A DNA stretch of 64,000 bases from positions 44,442,329 to 44,506,328 of the forward strand of contig NW_023601212.1 in assembly GCF_014898055.3 (NCBI RefSeq), in the 5' to 3' direction. Below are positions 33,237 to 45,050 of this stretch, one piece after another. A program made the translations under genes and the position numbers. A model generated the notes under the pieces. It searched no databases and was not told where the DNA came from. It was given only the letters and a program-made list of their open reading frames with translations. Every line of letters begins with the position of its first letter. Positions within the stretch are counted from its first letter, which is position 1. Source of the DNA: Talpa occidentalis (lineage: Eukaryota > Chordata > Mammalia > Eulipotyphla > Talpidae).

Positions 33237-34020
33237 GTGGTGGAGATGACTTCTGGGAAAGAGGAAAATAACAAAATTAAGTTTCACGCAAAGTTGCATT
33301 AATCACGTATCTGAATATTGTAGTACACATTTTGCTATCAATAAATTATATTTTTCATTCTGTGTATGGCTATACTTGACCTTGGAGCTTCTCAATGCCA
33401 TCACCTCTATTATGTAATTGTGTCCTAACCAGCATTAAGAATTCATGTGCTCTACAGTTTTAAAGTTAAATTTTTTCATAACAGGAGTATAAATTGATTA
33501 CTGATGGTGATGCTGGCACTATGTAATGTGGAGAGGGTGCTAAAGAACAAGTTCCCTCAATTCAGTGATGGGGAAGGAATATACAAGCCAACGATAAATT
33601 TATGTAACATTTCATTGGCGACAGATGGTAGTAAGAAACTGAAGGAAATTCTATGGGGACTAAATCTGAGGGGGTGACAGGAAGCAAATACTGTTTAAAA
33701 TGATCAATGATGTAAAAAGGAAATTAGCATTAAAATAAAGAAAAAGAAAGAAAAGAAAGAAAATGAAAGGTGTAAAAGAGAAGCAAATTGGTGTCTATAT
33801 TTGATGGGTATTTTGACAAGGTATGCAAACAAGGTAGACATTTGAACAAGAACCTCAAGTAATAGGGGAGAGAGATGTATGATTCTGTGGGGAAAATTGT
33901 TCCTGGCACAGAGACCAATAGTACAAAGGCTCTGAGGAATGTGCTTGTTTCAAATATTTTAATTACAAAGGTGAAGCCTTGTGAAAGGTGAATGAGCAAG
34001 TGGGACCATGATTACAGATG
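33237..34020. other. OR upstream flank (paralogous to 7,495-7,990)
   Basis: No gene. See the paralogous entry. A GAAA-rich purine tract lies at 33,740-33,770. Confidence 0.55.
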
Positions 34021-34385
34021 TTGTCAGATATATTGAAGGGTGAAGGTTCATCTGTTACTGCTGAAGCTTCAAGGAAAAGTGAATTCCTTGTCTAGGCTAC
34101 AAATCTTATGCAATTTATTAATCAAGTTGCAAAGGAGTTCCATGTCTAGCGATGGCCTGGATTCATATATTTCAAGATAACTCTTATGACATACAGGCTA
34201 AAACACAATGAATAGAGCAGGTATCCCTGCTATGATATCTGTTAACACCACAGCATGTGCTCACACACACAAGGCCCCAAGGAGTTATCTAATTCAGCCA
34301 GAATCAGTAAAACAGAGATCCTTAAAGCTGTGTGGTGGATCCTCAAAACACTAAAATTGGATTTAGTGATTCCATACCTGGAAAT

Positions 34386-35016
34386 TGTTGGAGGCGGCCA
34401 CCCCACATAGTGAGCAGAAGGGCCTTGACCAGAGTCCCTAAGGCATGTGAAAACACATGTGTCTCAGAGGAAAACCTCTGAGTAACAGGACTTGGTGTTG
34501 AGAGCCTGGAAAGTGACCTGCATGGAGTCAGGCTTCTACATCTCCACAGTCTGAGAATAACAAAATGGAGAGACCCTGCACAGTGAGCAGAAGGGCCTTG
34601 ATCTGAGTCCCTAAGGCATGTGAAAACACATGCATCTCGGAGGAAAACCTCTGGGTGACAGGACTTGGTGTTGAGAGCCTGGAAGTAACCTGCGTACATC
34701 TCCACAGTTTGAGAGTAACAAAAATAATGAGCGAACTTCCCAGGCTCTGGCTAGGGGACGATAAGATTACATGTCTGAGAACTAACCACCTGGTACCCTA
34801 CTGTCTGAAGTAAATAGATAATAGCAAGAAAGTAGACAAATCACTCACATGTGTTATCATTATATGGTATGCTTTGATGTTACACCTGCTGCAATTAAAA
34901 TAGTATATAATGAGCACTAAGACAATAAAGATTTACTGCATGCTGGACATGACAGTCCTCCATGTCTGATTTCCCTCACTGTCATGTCCCAGGTCTCGGA
35001 CTCACTAAAGTCCACA
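34386..35016 (+). mobile_element. Solitary LTR of an endogenous retrovirus
   Basis: 631 bp beginning TGTTGG and ending CCACA, flanked by the 5-bp direct repeat GAAAT (34,381-34,385 and 35,017-35,021). It contains TATATAATGAG near 34,905, an AATAAAG poly(A) signal near 34,925 and a 173-bp internal tandem duplication. Orientation is inferred from the poly(A) signal position. No internal retroviral sequence adjoins it, as expected after LTR-LTR recombination. The LTR family was not identified. Confidence 0.82.
34407..34740 (+). repeat. 173-bp tandem duplication in the LTR
   Basis: TGAGCAGAAGGGCCTTGA occurs at 34,411 and 34,584. The following CCCTAAGGCATGTGAAAACACATG and GTGTTGAGAGCCTGGAA blocks repeat at the same offset. 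It probably lies in the U3 (enhancer) part. Confidence 0.9.
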
Positions 35017-35353
35017 GAAATTTACCCAAAGGAGTGGAAACCTGCACTCCTATGCTCAGTACAGCACTATTTACAATAGCTAAGATATGGAAACAACCCT
35101 AATGCCCCACCACAGATGAATGCATCAATACTCAGCAATCAAAGAAAATTAAAGTCAAGACATTTGCAGCATATGGATGAAGCTGGAAGGGATTATGCTA
35201 AACAATATGTCAGAAGGAAAAAAATATATCAGATGGTCTTACTTATAAGAACATAGGAAACTGAACAAAGGGTCAGTAAAAAAACTAAACATGCAGGCAA
35301 ACATTAGGTCTGAGGCATACAGCAAGGGAAGGAAGGAAGAGGGAAGGGGGAAT

Positions 35354-35582
35354 CTTCCTTGTGGCATAGATGTCAAGTCTCAGTGTTATCATGCTATCAC
35401 CACTGTGGCCTGAGTTAGGTCCCCAACCAGAGAGTTAATCCACATATCTTGCCGAAGACTTCTCCTGTCTTGCCAGCTCTGCCTGTTCTGCTCCAAACCA
35501 GTCTCTGGTGAATTCTCTCACCACCACCCCAATACCTCTGGCTTAACCCCAGTTCTTCTAGGCACAATAAATAAATATTTTT
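35354..35582 (+). mobile_element. tRNA-derived SINE, old and degraded
   Basis: CTTGTGGCATAGATGTC head, CTCTGGTGAATTCTCTCAC body and a CACAATAAATAAATA tail. The middle is shortened. Confidence 0.8.
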
Positions 35583-35729
35583 TGGCAAAAGGGGTGGAAG
35601 GAAGAGAACAAGAGAGTATGGTGATGGTTCAGGGGTGCCCTGGTGGTGGGAGAACTACAGGGACAACACCTGAGGGAAGAAATCAAATATTGTACAAAAA
35701 TGTACAACAATGTAAGAAAATTAAAAATT

Positions 35730-36655
35730 TTGAAAAAAGATCCTTCATGGTGGGAGGCATGTGGCTGGCATTGCCCTGTGGCTGGCAATGTATTTGTATG
35801 TGCTGGTTCACATTTTCATGAATGCTTCAAGATTAAATCTTAGTTGAGGTATTTGCATTTCAAAACAAAAGCCAACCCCTGGATTTACATTACAGTGGTA
35901 CAATATAATAGACTGGTATAATATTTCCATTTTAAATATTCCCTACAGTAACCTATAAATATATAAAGTAAATATATGCAAAACAACAAAGCAGAAAAAA
36001 CTCCAACTTTCATTTGAAAGTGTACCATCAAAAGCCATAATAAAAACTCAAATCTCAGTAAGGAATATGTGCAGATAACTTGCTTAATCAGTTTACAATA
36101 GAAGTAAAGTGCTATCAAACTAAAAAATATGCTCAGACTGACCAGTAATGATATAATTGCATAGTAAAACTCATTGGTATCACTATTGACCTATTAAATA
36201 AAATGAACTATCTTGCTAGGTAACATCTACCTCACTGGTCTAGATCTTCCTGTCAATACAACAGCTTTACAAATACACATTACTTGTAAAAAAGCTTTTA
36301 AATGAGCTCAACAAAATTTACCACTCACACCTAAAAATTCTATTTTTCTCTTTCTCTATAAACTACAAAAATAATTGGATATGTTCTAACTTTACTGAAT
36401 CAGTATAGTCTTCCCATTCTTCTTAGTCTCATACAAATGGAGTTTGATGACTATCCACTTACTTGTCAAAAATGACCCTTGATTTCTGAGTACAATGGAC
36501 AGTTCTCCTTTTAACAACTAAAAAAAAATTAATATGGCAAACTCTTGTCTCTAGGCTGATTAATATCTCAGGTGAACTCTGGTAAAATTTCTCTGTTACT
36601 TTCATACTGCGTCACCTCTGAAATAAGTCCTAGACTCTCTGACAAACCTAGATGA
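35730..36655. other. Unassigned AT-rich DNA
   Basis: No gene or repeat recognised. Confidence 0.4.
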
Positions 36656-36659
36656 GGTC

Positions 36660-37200
36660 TCTGAGAAGAATGTCTCTAATGTCTCCAAATGAAATTCCAA
36701 GTTCCTCCTTGGATAGTGAATAAAAGAGGCTGAAATTTGTTCCTAGACAAGCTAGCAAGAAAGAATGAAATGTTGGTTCCTGAACCAGATGTACATTTAC
36801 AAACATAGTAATCACATCCTGTGCACCTCAAGATTGTACAAGCTCTGGGTCTACAAGAAAAGGAGATATTTACAGCTAAATGTGTTTTCTCATTAGTCAC
36901 TTTTTTTTAACCTCCAACTTCTAAGGACATGATTCCCCTCTACACTGGACTAGTAGAACATATTTTGTCCTAATGACTCAGTTCCCAAGAGATCAGGAAA
37001 AAAGCCAAGTTAATTCACTCTTTATTGCTCCTTCTCTGTTAAACTTCTGGTCTCCAGAGGTCTAACCTACCAGCAGAGTACCAAAACACTGAATTCAGGT
37101 TTTTAAAAAGGTTTAAGACTTAAGTGAGAAACAAGTCTTTGACTAGATCCTTTGGAATTTAAACCCTGAAAGTGGTGGGAACACAAACACAGACATTTAA
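36660..37200. other. Cluster duplication unit, paralogous to 30,000-30,650
   Basis: See 30,000-30,650. The 74-codon ORF on the minus strand shows no family motif. Confidence 0.65.
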
Positions 37201-37828
37201 AAAAAACATTCTATTCCTCTATTCAACAAAGAAGAGAATTTAGTGCCTTTATAGAAAAATTTTGGGGCAAAATTTTCTCATTTCATGTGATTCTGAAACA
37301 ACTAGAAATTTCATATGTATATCAAAAGTTAGGAGCTGTCATTTGTCCTTAATTATAAAATGTTCACTATAACATAACTTTAGACTTTTATTTTGAGATT
37401 TATTTATTTATTTTAAATTATTTTACAAAGAAAACTATAAAACAATGTTAAAAGAAATAAAGGAAGATACAAAAATATGGAAAGACATCCTAAAAAAAAA
37501 AAGAAGGGAATGGAGTATAATACTCCCACACTTCAAACTATATTACAGAGGTATAATAATCAAAACTTTATGGTACTGGAACAAGAACGGACACACAGTC
37601 CAATGGAACTGAATACAAAACTCAGAAATAAAGTCACAGATTTATGGTTAACTAATCTTTGACAGGGAGTGATGAATATTCAATGGAGCAAAGAAAGTTT
37701 GTTCAGTAAATGGTGCTGGAAAAACTGGGCCACTACATATAAAAGAATAAAACTTGACTACTACCTCACACCATGCACAAAAACCAGTTCAAAATCGATT
37801 AAAGCACTAGACATAAGAATAGAAACCA

Positions 37829-38101
37829 GGGCCTCCCTGGTGGTGCAAGGGGTTAAGCACGGCAATATGAAGCAATCCACAGCCTCTGCAGCATGAGTTC
37901 GATTCCTGGTTGGCCAGGGAGCAACTCACATGGCACAGTAGACCTCTCCTCTCTTGCCCGCTGCTCCCCTCAGCAGTGTATTTCAGTCATTATGTCTGTT
38001 CTGTTCCCCATTCTGTCTCTGGTGAATCCTCTCACCCACTGCATATCTGGACTGTACCCCAGTTATTGTATGCATAAATAAATACATCTTTTTAAAAAAA
38101 G
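37829..38101 (+). mobile_element. tRNA-derived SINE, older subtype
   Basis: Head GGGCCTCCCTGGTGGTGCAAGGGG, B box GAGTTCGATTCC, tail ATAAATAAATACATC. Flanks AAGAATAGAAACCA and AAGAATGGAAACCA are the target duplication. Confidence 0.93.
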
Positions 38102-38135
38102 AATGGAAACCAAACAATATATAGCAACATCTTTA

Positions 38136-40495
38136 TTTTTTTAAATAAATTTTAATTTTATATTCCCAATACAATTGCAACCCCCCTATTTTGACCCCAA
38201 TCCCTCCCCTCCCCGCCCCCCAACCCCCATAGAGTGTCTCTGGTTCATAGTTGTTTGTTGATTTTGATTTTCACTTTCTTATAGTTATTCATTTTCCTGG
38301 TCCCTTATTTAAGTTTTCTAGATTCCTGCCATGAGTGAGACCATCCCCTATTTTTCTTTTTCTTTCTGGCTTATTTCGCTGAGCATGATCCCTTCCAGCA
38401 CCATCCATGTTGCTGCAAATTGCATGTGTTTATCTTTTTTGAATGCTGAGTAATATTCCACGATGTATATGTACCACATATTCTTGATTCAGTCATCTAT
38501 TTTTGGGAATTTAGGTCATTTCCAAAGCTTAGCTATTGTACACAGTGCTGCTATAAACATAGGGGTGCAGGTGTTCTTTGGAATTGATGTTTCTGTGTCC
38601 TTTGGGTAAATACCTAGGAGTGGAATTGCTGGATCATATGGAAGCTCTATGTTTAGTAGGTCCAGAAATCTCCACACAGCTCTCCATAGTGGTTGGGCCA
38701 GTTTGCACTCCCGCCAACAGTGCAGGAGAGTTCCTCTTTCTCCACATCCTCACCAACATTTGTTATTCCTAGTTTTTTTTTTTTAATATGTGCCATTCTC
38801 ACTGGTGTAAGATGATATTTCATGGTAGTTTTGATTTGCATTTCCCTGATGACAAGTGATGTTGAACATTTTTTCATATGCCTGTTGGCCATTTGCATTT
38901 CCTCTTCAGAGAAGTTTCTTTTTAGCTCTTCTGCCCATTTTTTGACTGGATTATTTTCTTTATTTGTGTTGAGTCTCATCAGTTCTTTGCAGATTTTTGT
39001 GATCAGTCCTTTATCATTAGTGTTGTGTGCAAAAATGTTCTCCCAGTTGGTGGGGTTTCTCTTTGTTTTTGTTATTGTCTCTTTTGCTGTGCAGAAGCTC
39101 TTTAATTTGATGTAGTCCCAAATGTTCATCCTTTCCTTCACTATCACTGCTTTGGGTGATGTGTCTGTAAAGATGTCTTTGATGTGAATATCACGTAGTG
39201 TTTCGCTTATATTTCCTTCTATGTATTTTATGGTGTCTGGTCTTATGTCTAGTTCTTTAATCCATTTTGAGTTGATTTTTGTGTATGGTGTGAGGTAGTG
39301 GTCAAGCTTCATTCTTTTGCAGGTAGCGACCCAGTTTTCCCAGCGCCATTTATTGAACAAACTTTCTTTGCTCCAATGCATTGTCTTTGCTCCATCGTCA
39401 AAAATTAGTTGACCATAAATCTGTGGGTTTATTTCTGGATTTTCTATTCGATTCCATTGGTCTGTGCATCTGTTCTTGTTCCAATACCATGCAGTTTTGA
39501 TGATTATGGCTTTGTAGTATAGTTTGATGTCTGGGAGTGTGATGCCATCATTTCCTTTTTTTTTCAGGAGAGCTTTGGCTATTCGGGGTTTTTTGTGATT
39601 CCATATGAATTTCATCAATAATTGTTCTATTTCTTTGAAGAATGACATTGAAATTTTGATTGGAATAGCATTGAATCTGTATATTGCTTTTGGTAGGATG
39701 GCCATTTTAATAATGTTTATTCTTCCAATCCATGAACAAGGGATGTCTTTCCATTTCTTTTTGTCTTCTTCTATTTCTTTTAACAGTGCTTTATAGTTTT
39801 CTTTGTATACTTCCTTTACCTCTTTTGTTAGATTTTTTCCCAAATATTTGATTTTATTTTTGTTTTTATAATAAAAGGGATGGTTCTTATGATTGCTTCT
39901 TCTTCAGATTTATTGTTTGTGTATAGGAAGGTTACTGACTTTTGCATGTTGATTTTGTATCCTGCCACTTTACTGAACTGATTGATGAGTTGAATTAGTT
40001 TTTCTGTGGAGTTTTTGTGGTTCTCTATGTATATTATCTTATCATCTGCAAATAGTGATAGTTTGACTTATTCTTTTCCTATTTGGATTCCTTGTATGTC
40101 TTTTTCTTGTCTTATTTATATGGCTAGGACTTCCAGTATTATGTTGAAAAGCAGTGGTGAGAGTGGACATCCTTGTCTTGTTCCAGATCTTAATGGAAAT
40201 GCTTTCAGTTTTTCACCATTGAGAATGATACTGGCTGTTGGCTTATCATATATGGCCTTTATGATGTTGAGGTATGTTCCTTGTATCTCAAGAATTTCAA
40301 GGGCTTTTATCATGAATGGCTGTTGCTCTTTGTTGAAAGCTTTCTCAGCATCTATTGACATTATCTTATGTTTTTTTATATTTCTTTTTGTTGATGTGTT
40401 GGATAATGTTGATTGATTTTCATATGTTGAACCATTCTTGTGTCCCTGGCATGAATCCTACTTGGTTGTGGTGAATTATCTTATGGATACATTGT
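38136..40495 (-). mobile_element. 5'-truncated L1 nested in another L1
   Basis: Minus-strand L1 from a T run through the 3' UTR and ORF2 to about 40,495, where it is truncated in the RT region. The target duplication is TATAGCAACATCTTTA (38,120-38,135) and TATAGCAATATCTTTA (40,496-40,511). Confidence 0.93.
38653..39843 (-). pseudogene. L1 ORF2 C-terminal part, open 396 codons
   Basis: It spans the RT thumb and C-terminal region (for example [20 protein letters not shown], a conserved L1 block). A frameshift near the KKKK stretch destroys the cysteine motif ([11 protein letters not shown] instead of the CxxxC spacing seen at 17,590-17,700). Upstream RT with [10 protein letters not shown] is in a separate frame (40,116-40,361). 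Confidence 0.9.
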
Positions 40496-42307
40496 TATAG
40501 CAATATCTTTACAGACACATCACCCAAAGCAGTGATAGTGAAGGAAAGGATGAACATTTGGGACTACATCAAATTAAAGAGCTTCTGTACAGCAAAAGAG
40601 ACCTTAACTGAAACAATGAGACAATCAATTGATGGGGAGAAAAATTTGGCACATAATACTAATGATAAGGGACTGATCACAAAGACCTACAAAGAGCTGA
40701 TGAGACAAAACAAAAACTAAGTTAATAACCTAGTAAAAAAAATGGACAGAAGTGCTGAAAAGAAACTTCTCCAAAGAGGAAATGAAGATGGCCAACAGGC
40801 ATATGAAAAATCACTTGTAATCAGGGAAATGAAAATCAAAACTGCAATGAGTTATCATCTTACACCAGTGAAAATGGCACATATTAAAAAACTAGAAACA
40901 CCAAATGTTGGCAAGGCTGTGGAGAAAAAGGAACACTACTACACTGCTCTTGGACCACAGTGTCCACTGCTGATGGACACTGTGCAACTACTGTGGAACT
41001 GTGTGGCGGTTCTTCAATCAGCTAAAAAAAAAAAAAAAAAAAGAGCTTCCATATGACCCAGCAATTCCACTCCTAGGAATCTATCCAAAGAACACAAAAA
41101 CATTAATTCAAAAGGACACCTGCATCCCAATGTTTATAGCAGCATTGTTTACAATAGGTAAACAATGGAAACAAGTCAAATGCCCAAAAATAGATGACTA
41201 GATCAAGAAGATGTGGTACATATACCCAATGGAATATTACTCAGCAATCAAAAAAGATATCACTCAAAAAAAATATTACTCATCAACATGGATGGAACTG
41301 GAAGGGATCATACTCACTGAAATAAGCCAGAAAGAAAAAAGAAAAATACCCAATGGTTTCATAGCAGGAATGTATAGGATCCAAATAAGGAACAATGAAA
41401 AAATCTAAGTATAATAAATTAAAAATCAAAGTCAACAGACAACTATAAATCAGAGACATACTACTACAAGGGGGTGGGGAGAAGGGAGTAGGATCAAACA
41501 AGGGTGGGAAGATCACAAGGTACCATGGTGATAGTTCACAGTGAACGGGTGGTGGGAATATGACAAGGACTATAACCAAGATGAAAATTCATACATTGTA
41601 CAAAATTTTAGACTTTTTTAATGCATTACATCCTGTGTTTGAAAATTTTAATTATGTAAGTTTTATAAAATAACTTTATATATAATAGTACATTATTAAC
41701 TAAATTCTCCATTGCACACCCTTCCGACTCACCATTTTAGAACAGGGATCTTTGTGTCAACCAAGACTGCTGGGAACTGGGAAAGTTCTCTCCCCACAGT
41801 CATAGGTGAGCTGAAAATCCCTCCACATGCCAGGCCCTCTCTGGCTTCCAGTCAGAGCCCAGAGGGAGATCCGGTCAACACAGGGGCAGACTATGGGTGC
41901 AAGGAATTGCCCTTTTGACTCACTAGAATAGGGATCTTTGCCTCCAGAATTACTGAAACTGCGTGGAATTGGGAAATGGTTTCCCAACAACCAGAGGTGA
42001 GCTGAAACCCCCCACAAGCCAGGTGCTGCCTGGCAGGGAGTTGGAGTCCAGAGTGGGAACAAGCAATTTGGATCCCAGTGGGCGATCTGGCCACCACATG
42101 TCCAGGGCAGTCTGTGGGACCTGAAGACACACCTTTGGAATTACACAACTAGAGAAGGAGCAGATTTTCTTTGACAGCAACCATTAACATATTCATAGTA
42201 ACAACTGCCCTGCTGGACTTCTGGCATAACAGTATTTTACTCAATTGGAACACTGGATTCAGAAATGCCAGAAAGACCACATCAAAAAGAAGCTGCACAG
42301 TACCAAT

Positions 42308-43568
42308 GTCAGTGTCCCAATGCATACGACAAATTAGAAAACAAGCAGAAGGGAGAAGAAAAACTACAAGCAACCAAGCAAGTCCTCAAGGAATAGACAC
42401 ACAACAAAAAGAAAAGTACCCACCATAATGCAACAACAGTGATTTGGAAGAACTTCCAAGCCTTCCAGAAAGAGAATTTAAAATTACCATCATTGGGCCT
42501 CCCCGGTGGTGCAGCAGAGGAGCGCTGGGGTGTGAAGCCACCGGCATGAGGGTCCCACATGGTATGCAGACCTCTCCTGTTGTGCTTGCTGCTCCCCTCA
42601 GCAGTGTATTTCATCAGTCTGCCTGTTCTGTTCCCCACACTGGCTCTGGTGAATTCTCTCACCCTCCCATGCTTCTGACTGTACCCAGTGCTTGTATGCA
42701 TAAATAAATAAATACATACATACATACATACATACATAAATACATAGTTTAGAAAAATAGTGATCATTAAAAAACTGACAGAAGTCAATGATAAGGGAAA
42801 GATAATCAATGATCAGAAGAATGAGACTGAGTCCCTAAAGAGGGAAGTGAAAGAATTGCAGGAAATCAAAGGATTAATAAAGGAGCTAAAGAACTCTGGG
42901 AAAAGCAGTGAAAGCAGAATAGATGAAATGGAAGAACAAATAAGTACTCTCAAAGACACAGAAATAAAAAAGAACAGAAAAAGAAAGAGAAGTACGAATG
43001 AAAAAGAATGAAGAAAGATTTTGGGAACTACCTAACTCCATGAGGAAAGGAAGTATAAGAGTTCTAGGAATCCCAGAAAGAGAGGAGAGAGACATATGAA
43101 CAGAGAAAATATTCGGGGAAATAATTGGAGAGAACTTCCCCAAAGTGAAGAAGGAGCTGAACATAGACATACAAGAAGCAAAGTAAACACCAAACTTCCA
43201 TGATGAAAGGAAAAATACAGCAAGACTCATAATAATAAAGCTCCCAAGAATCCAAGACAAGGAAAAAATAATGAAGTTGACAAGAGGGAAGAAACAGATA
43301 ACATATAAAGGAAAACCAATCAGTCTGACATCAGACTTCTCTGAAGAAACACAGTGGTCAAGGAGAGAGTGGAGGGACATAGTTAACAGACTCCAGACAA
43401 CAAATGCCAACCAAGAATACTCTATCCTGAAAAGCTTTCCTTCCTCTATGAAGAAAGAATATGGACCTTCCCAGAAAAACAGAAACTCTGGAAATTCATT
43501 ATAACTAAACCCACACTCCAAAAAATACTATAAGGAGTCCTAAAGCCAGAACCAACAGAGGGATGAAT
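42308..43568 (+). pseudogene. L1 ORF1, disrupted by a SINE and frameshifts
   Basis: The N-terminal part is followed by the SINE at 42,495-42,753. The coiled coil is then open at 42,760-43,011 (ESLKREVKELQEIKG). The core (GIPEREERD region) has stops, and the C-terminal domain is open at 43,271-43,504. Confidence 0.85.
42495..42753 (+). mobile_element. SINE in L1 ORF1, with an internal deletion
   Basis: Head GGGCCTCCCCGGTGGTGCAG. About 45 bases including the B box are missing between GTGTGAAGCC and GGCATGAGGGTCCC. It has a normal body and a (CATA)n-expanded tail (42,710-42,740). Confidence 0.92.
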
Positions 43569-44498
43569 AAGAATAAAACAAGAAAAAAAATTAAAAAAAA
43601 TAAAAAATAAATAAATAAAGCCAGATAAATAAATAAATAAAACCAGAAAAAGACAAACAAAATGGCAAATACAGACATCAACATATTAATATTAACTCTA
43701 AATGTAAATGGAATAAACTCTTCAATAAAAAGACATGAGTCACAGGCTGGATTAAGAAACAAAACTCAACCTTTTGCTGTTTCCAGGAAACTCACTTAAC
43801 TACAAAAGATAAAAATTGATTAAAAGTAAAAGGATGGAAAACAATCCTACACACAAATGGACCAAAAAATAAGGCAGGAACAGTTATGCTTATATCAGAT
43901 AAAACAGATTTCAAACTCAAAAAGGTAAAAAGAGACCCAGACAGTCACTACATTATGATCAAAGGGACAATAATTCAAGAATAAATAACACTCATTAACA
44001 TATACTCACCAAAGGAAGGAACACCAAAATATATCAGAGAACTATTATCATCTCTGAAAACAGACATCAGAAGTAGGTGACTTCAACACACCACTATCAA
44101 TGATGGATAGATCAACAAGACAAAAAAAAAAAAAGTAAGGACATCAAAGCTCTAAATAAGGATCTAGACCTCATGGGCTTAACAGACATCTATAGAACAC
44201 TGAACCCAAAAAAAAAAAATCTGAATACACATTTTTCACAATCACACACGACTATTCTCTTGTATGACAAGGCCATTCTCCAGGATCAATCACATACTGG
44301 GACACAAAAAAAAAACATCAATAGATACACCAGGATTGAAATCATACTAACCATCTTCTCTGACCATGAAGGCATGAAAATAGAAATAAATCATAAAAAG
44401 AAGGCAAGGAACCCTCCCACCTCATGGAGATTGACCCCACATTACTGGAAGACCACTGGATTAATGAGATAAAAGAAGAAACGAAAAAAGTACTTTGA

Positions 44499-44758
44499 AG
44501 GCCTGCCTGGTAGCAAAAAGGAATTGGCACAAACTATGAAGCAGTCCGAAGTCACAGCAGCACTAGTTCCATCCCCGGTCAGGGAGCTATTTAAATGGTG
44601 CCACAGACCTCTCCTGGCTTGCCCACTGCTCCCCTCAGCAGTGTACATCAGTTGATATGCCTGTTCTGTTCCCCATTCTGTCTCTGGTGAATCCTCTCAC
44701 CCCTCATACCTCTGGACTGTACCCCAGCTCTTAAATGCATAAATAAATCAATCTTTAA
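44499..44758 (+). mobile_element. tRNA-derived SINE in L1 ORF2, older subtype
   Basis: Head GGCCTGCCTGGTAGCAAAAAGG, core CTCAGCAGTGTACATCAG, tail ATAAATAAATCAATC. The outer target duplication is A6GTACTTTGA (44,484-44,498) and A6TGCTTTGA (45,076-45,089). Confidence 0.9.
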
Positions 44759-44775
44759 AAGAATAAATGAAATAA

Positions 44776-45050
44776 GGGGCTTCCCAGGCGGCACAGCAGT
44801 TGAGCACTGGGTCGCGAAGCTGCCCACAGCCTCTGCAACACTGGTTCAATCCCCGGACAAAGGATGAGGGTCCCACATGCCACAGACCTCTCCTGCCACC
44901 TCTCCTGCCACCCTCAGCAGTACACTTCGTTGGTCTGCCTGCTCTGCTCTGCTCTGCTCTCCGCTCTGCCTCTGGTGAATTCTCTCACCATCCTGCGCTT
45001 CTGACTGTACCCAGTGCTTGTATAAATAAATAAAATATAATATTAAAAAA
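44776..45050 (+). mobile_element. Second SINE nested in the tail of the first
   Basis: Head GGGGCTTCCCAGGCGGCACAG. A 17-bp target duplication (AAGAATAAATGAAATAA 44,759-44,775 and AAGAATAAATAAAATAA 45,051-45,067) shows it landed in the tail of the SINE at 44,499. A GCTCT run is expanded at 44,940-44,962. Confidence 0.92.

Larger units (their letters stand above)
34334..35725 (+). mobile_element. Old L1 3' end, interrupted by a solo LTR and a SINE
   Basis: 34,334-34,385 (GTGGTGGATCCTCAAAACACTAAAATTGG) is resumed at 35,022 by TTACCCAAAGGAGTGG and continues as the ORF2 end to about 35,350. After the SINE it ends as a 3' UTR at about 35,725. The two halves join exactly when the LTR and one GAAAT are removed. 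Confidence 0.85.
37413..41640 (+). mobile_element. L1 (ORF2 part to 3' UTR), split by a nested L1
   Basis: Plus-strand ORF2 sequence runs from 37,413 to 38,135 (with a SINE inside) and resumes at 40,496. It continues through the ORF2 C-terminus and 3' UTR to about 41,640. An 18-A run at about 41,025-41,042 interrupts the C-terminal cysteine region. There are many stops. The two halves are joined across the inserted L1 by the duplication TATAGCAAYATCTTTA. Confidence 0.88.
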
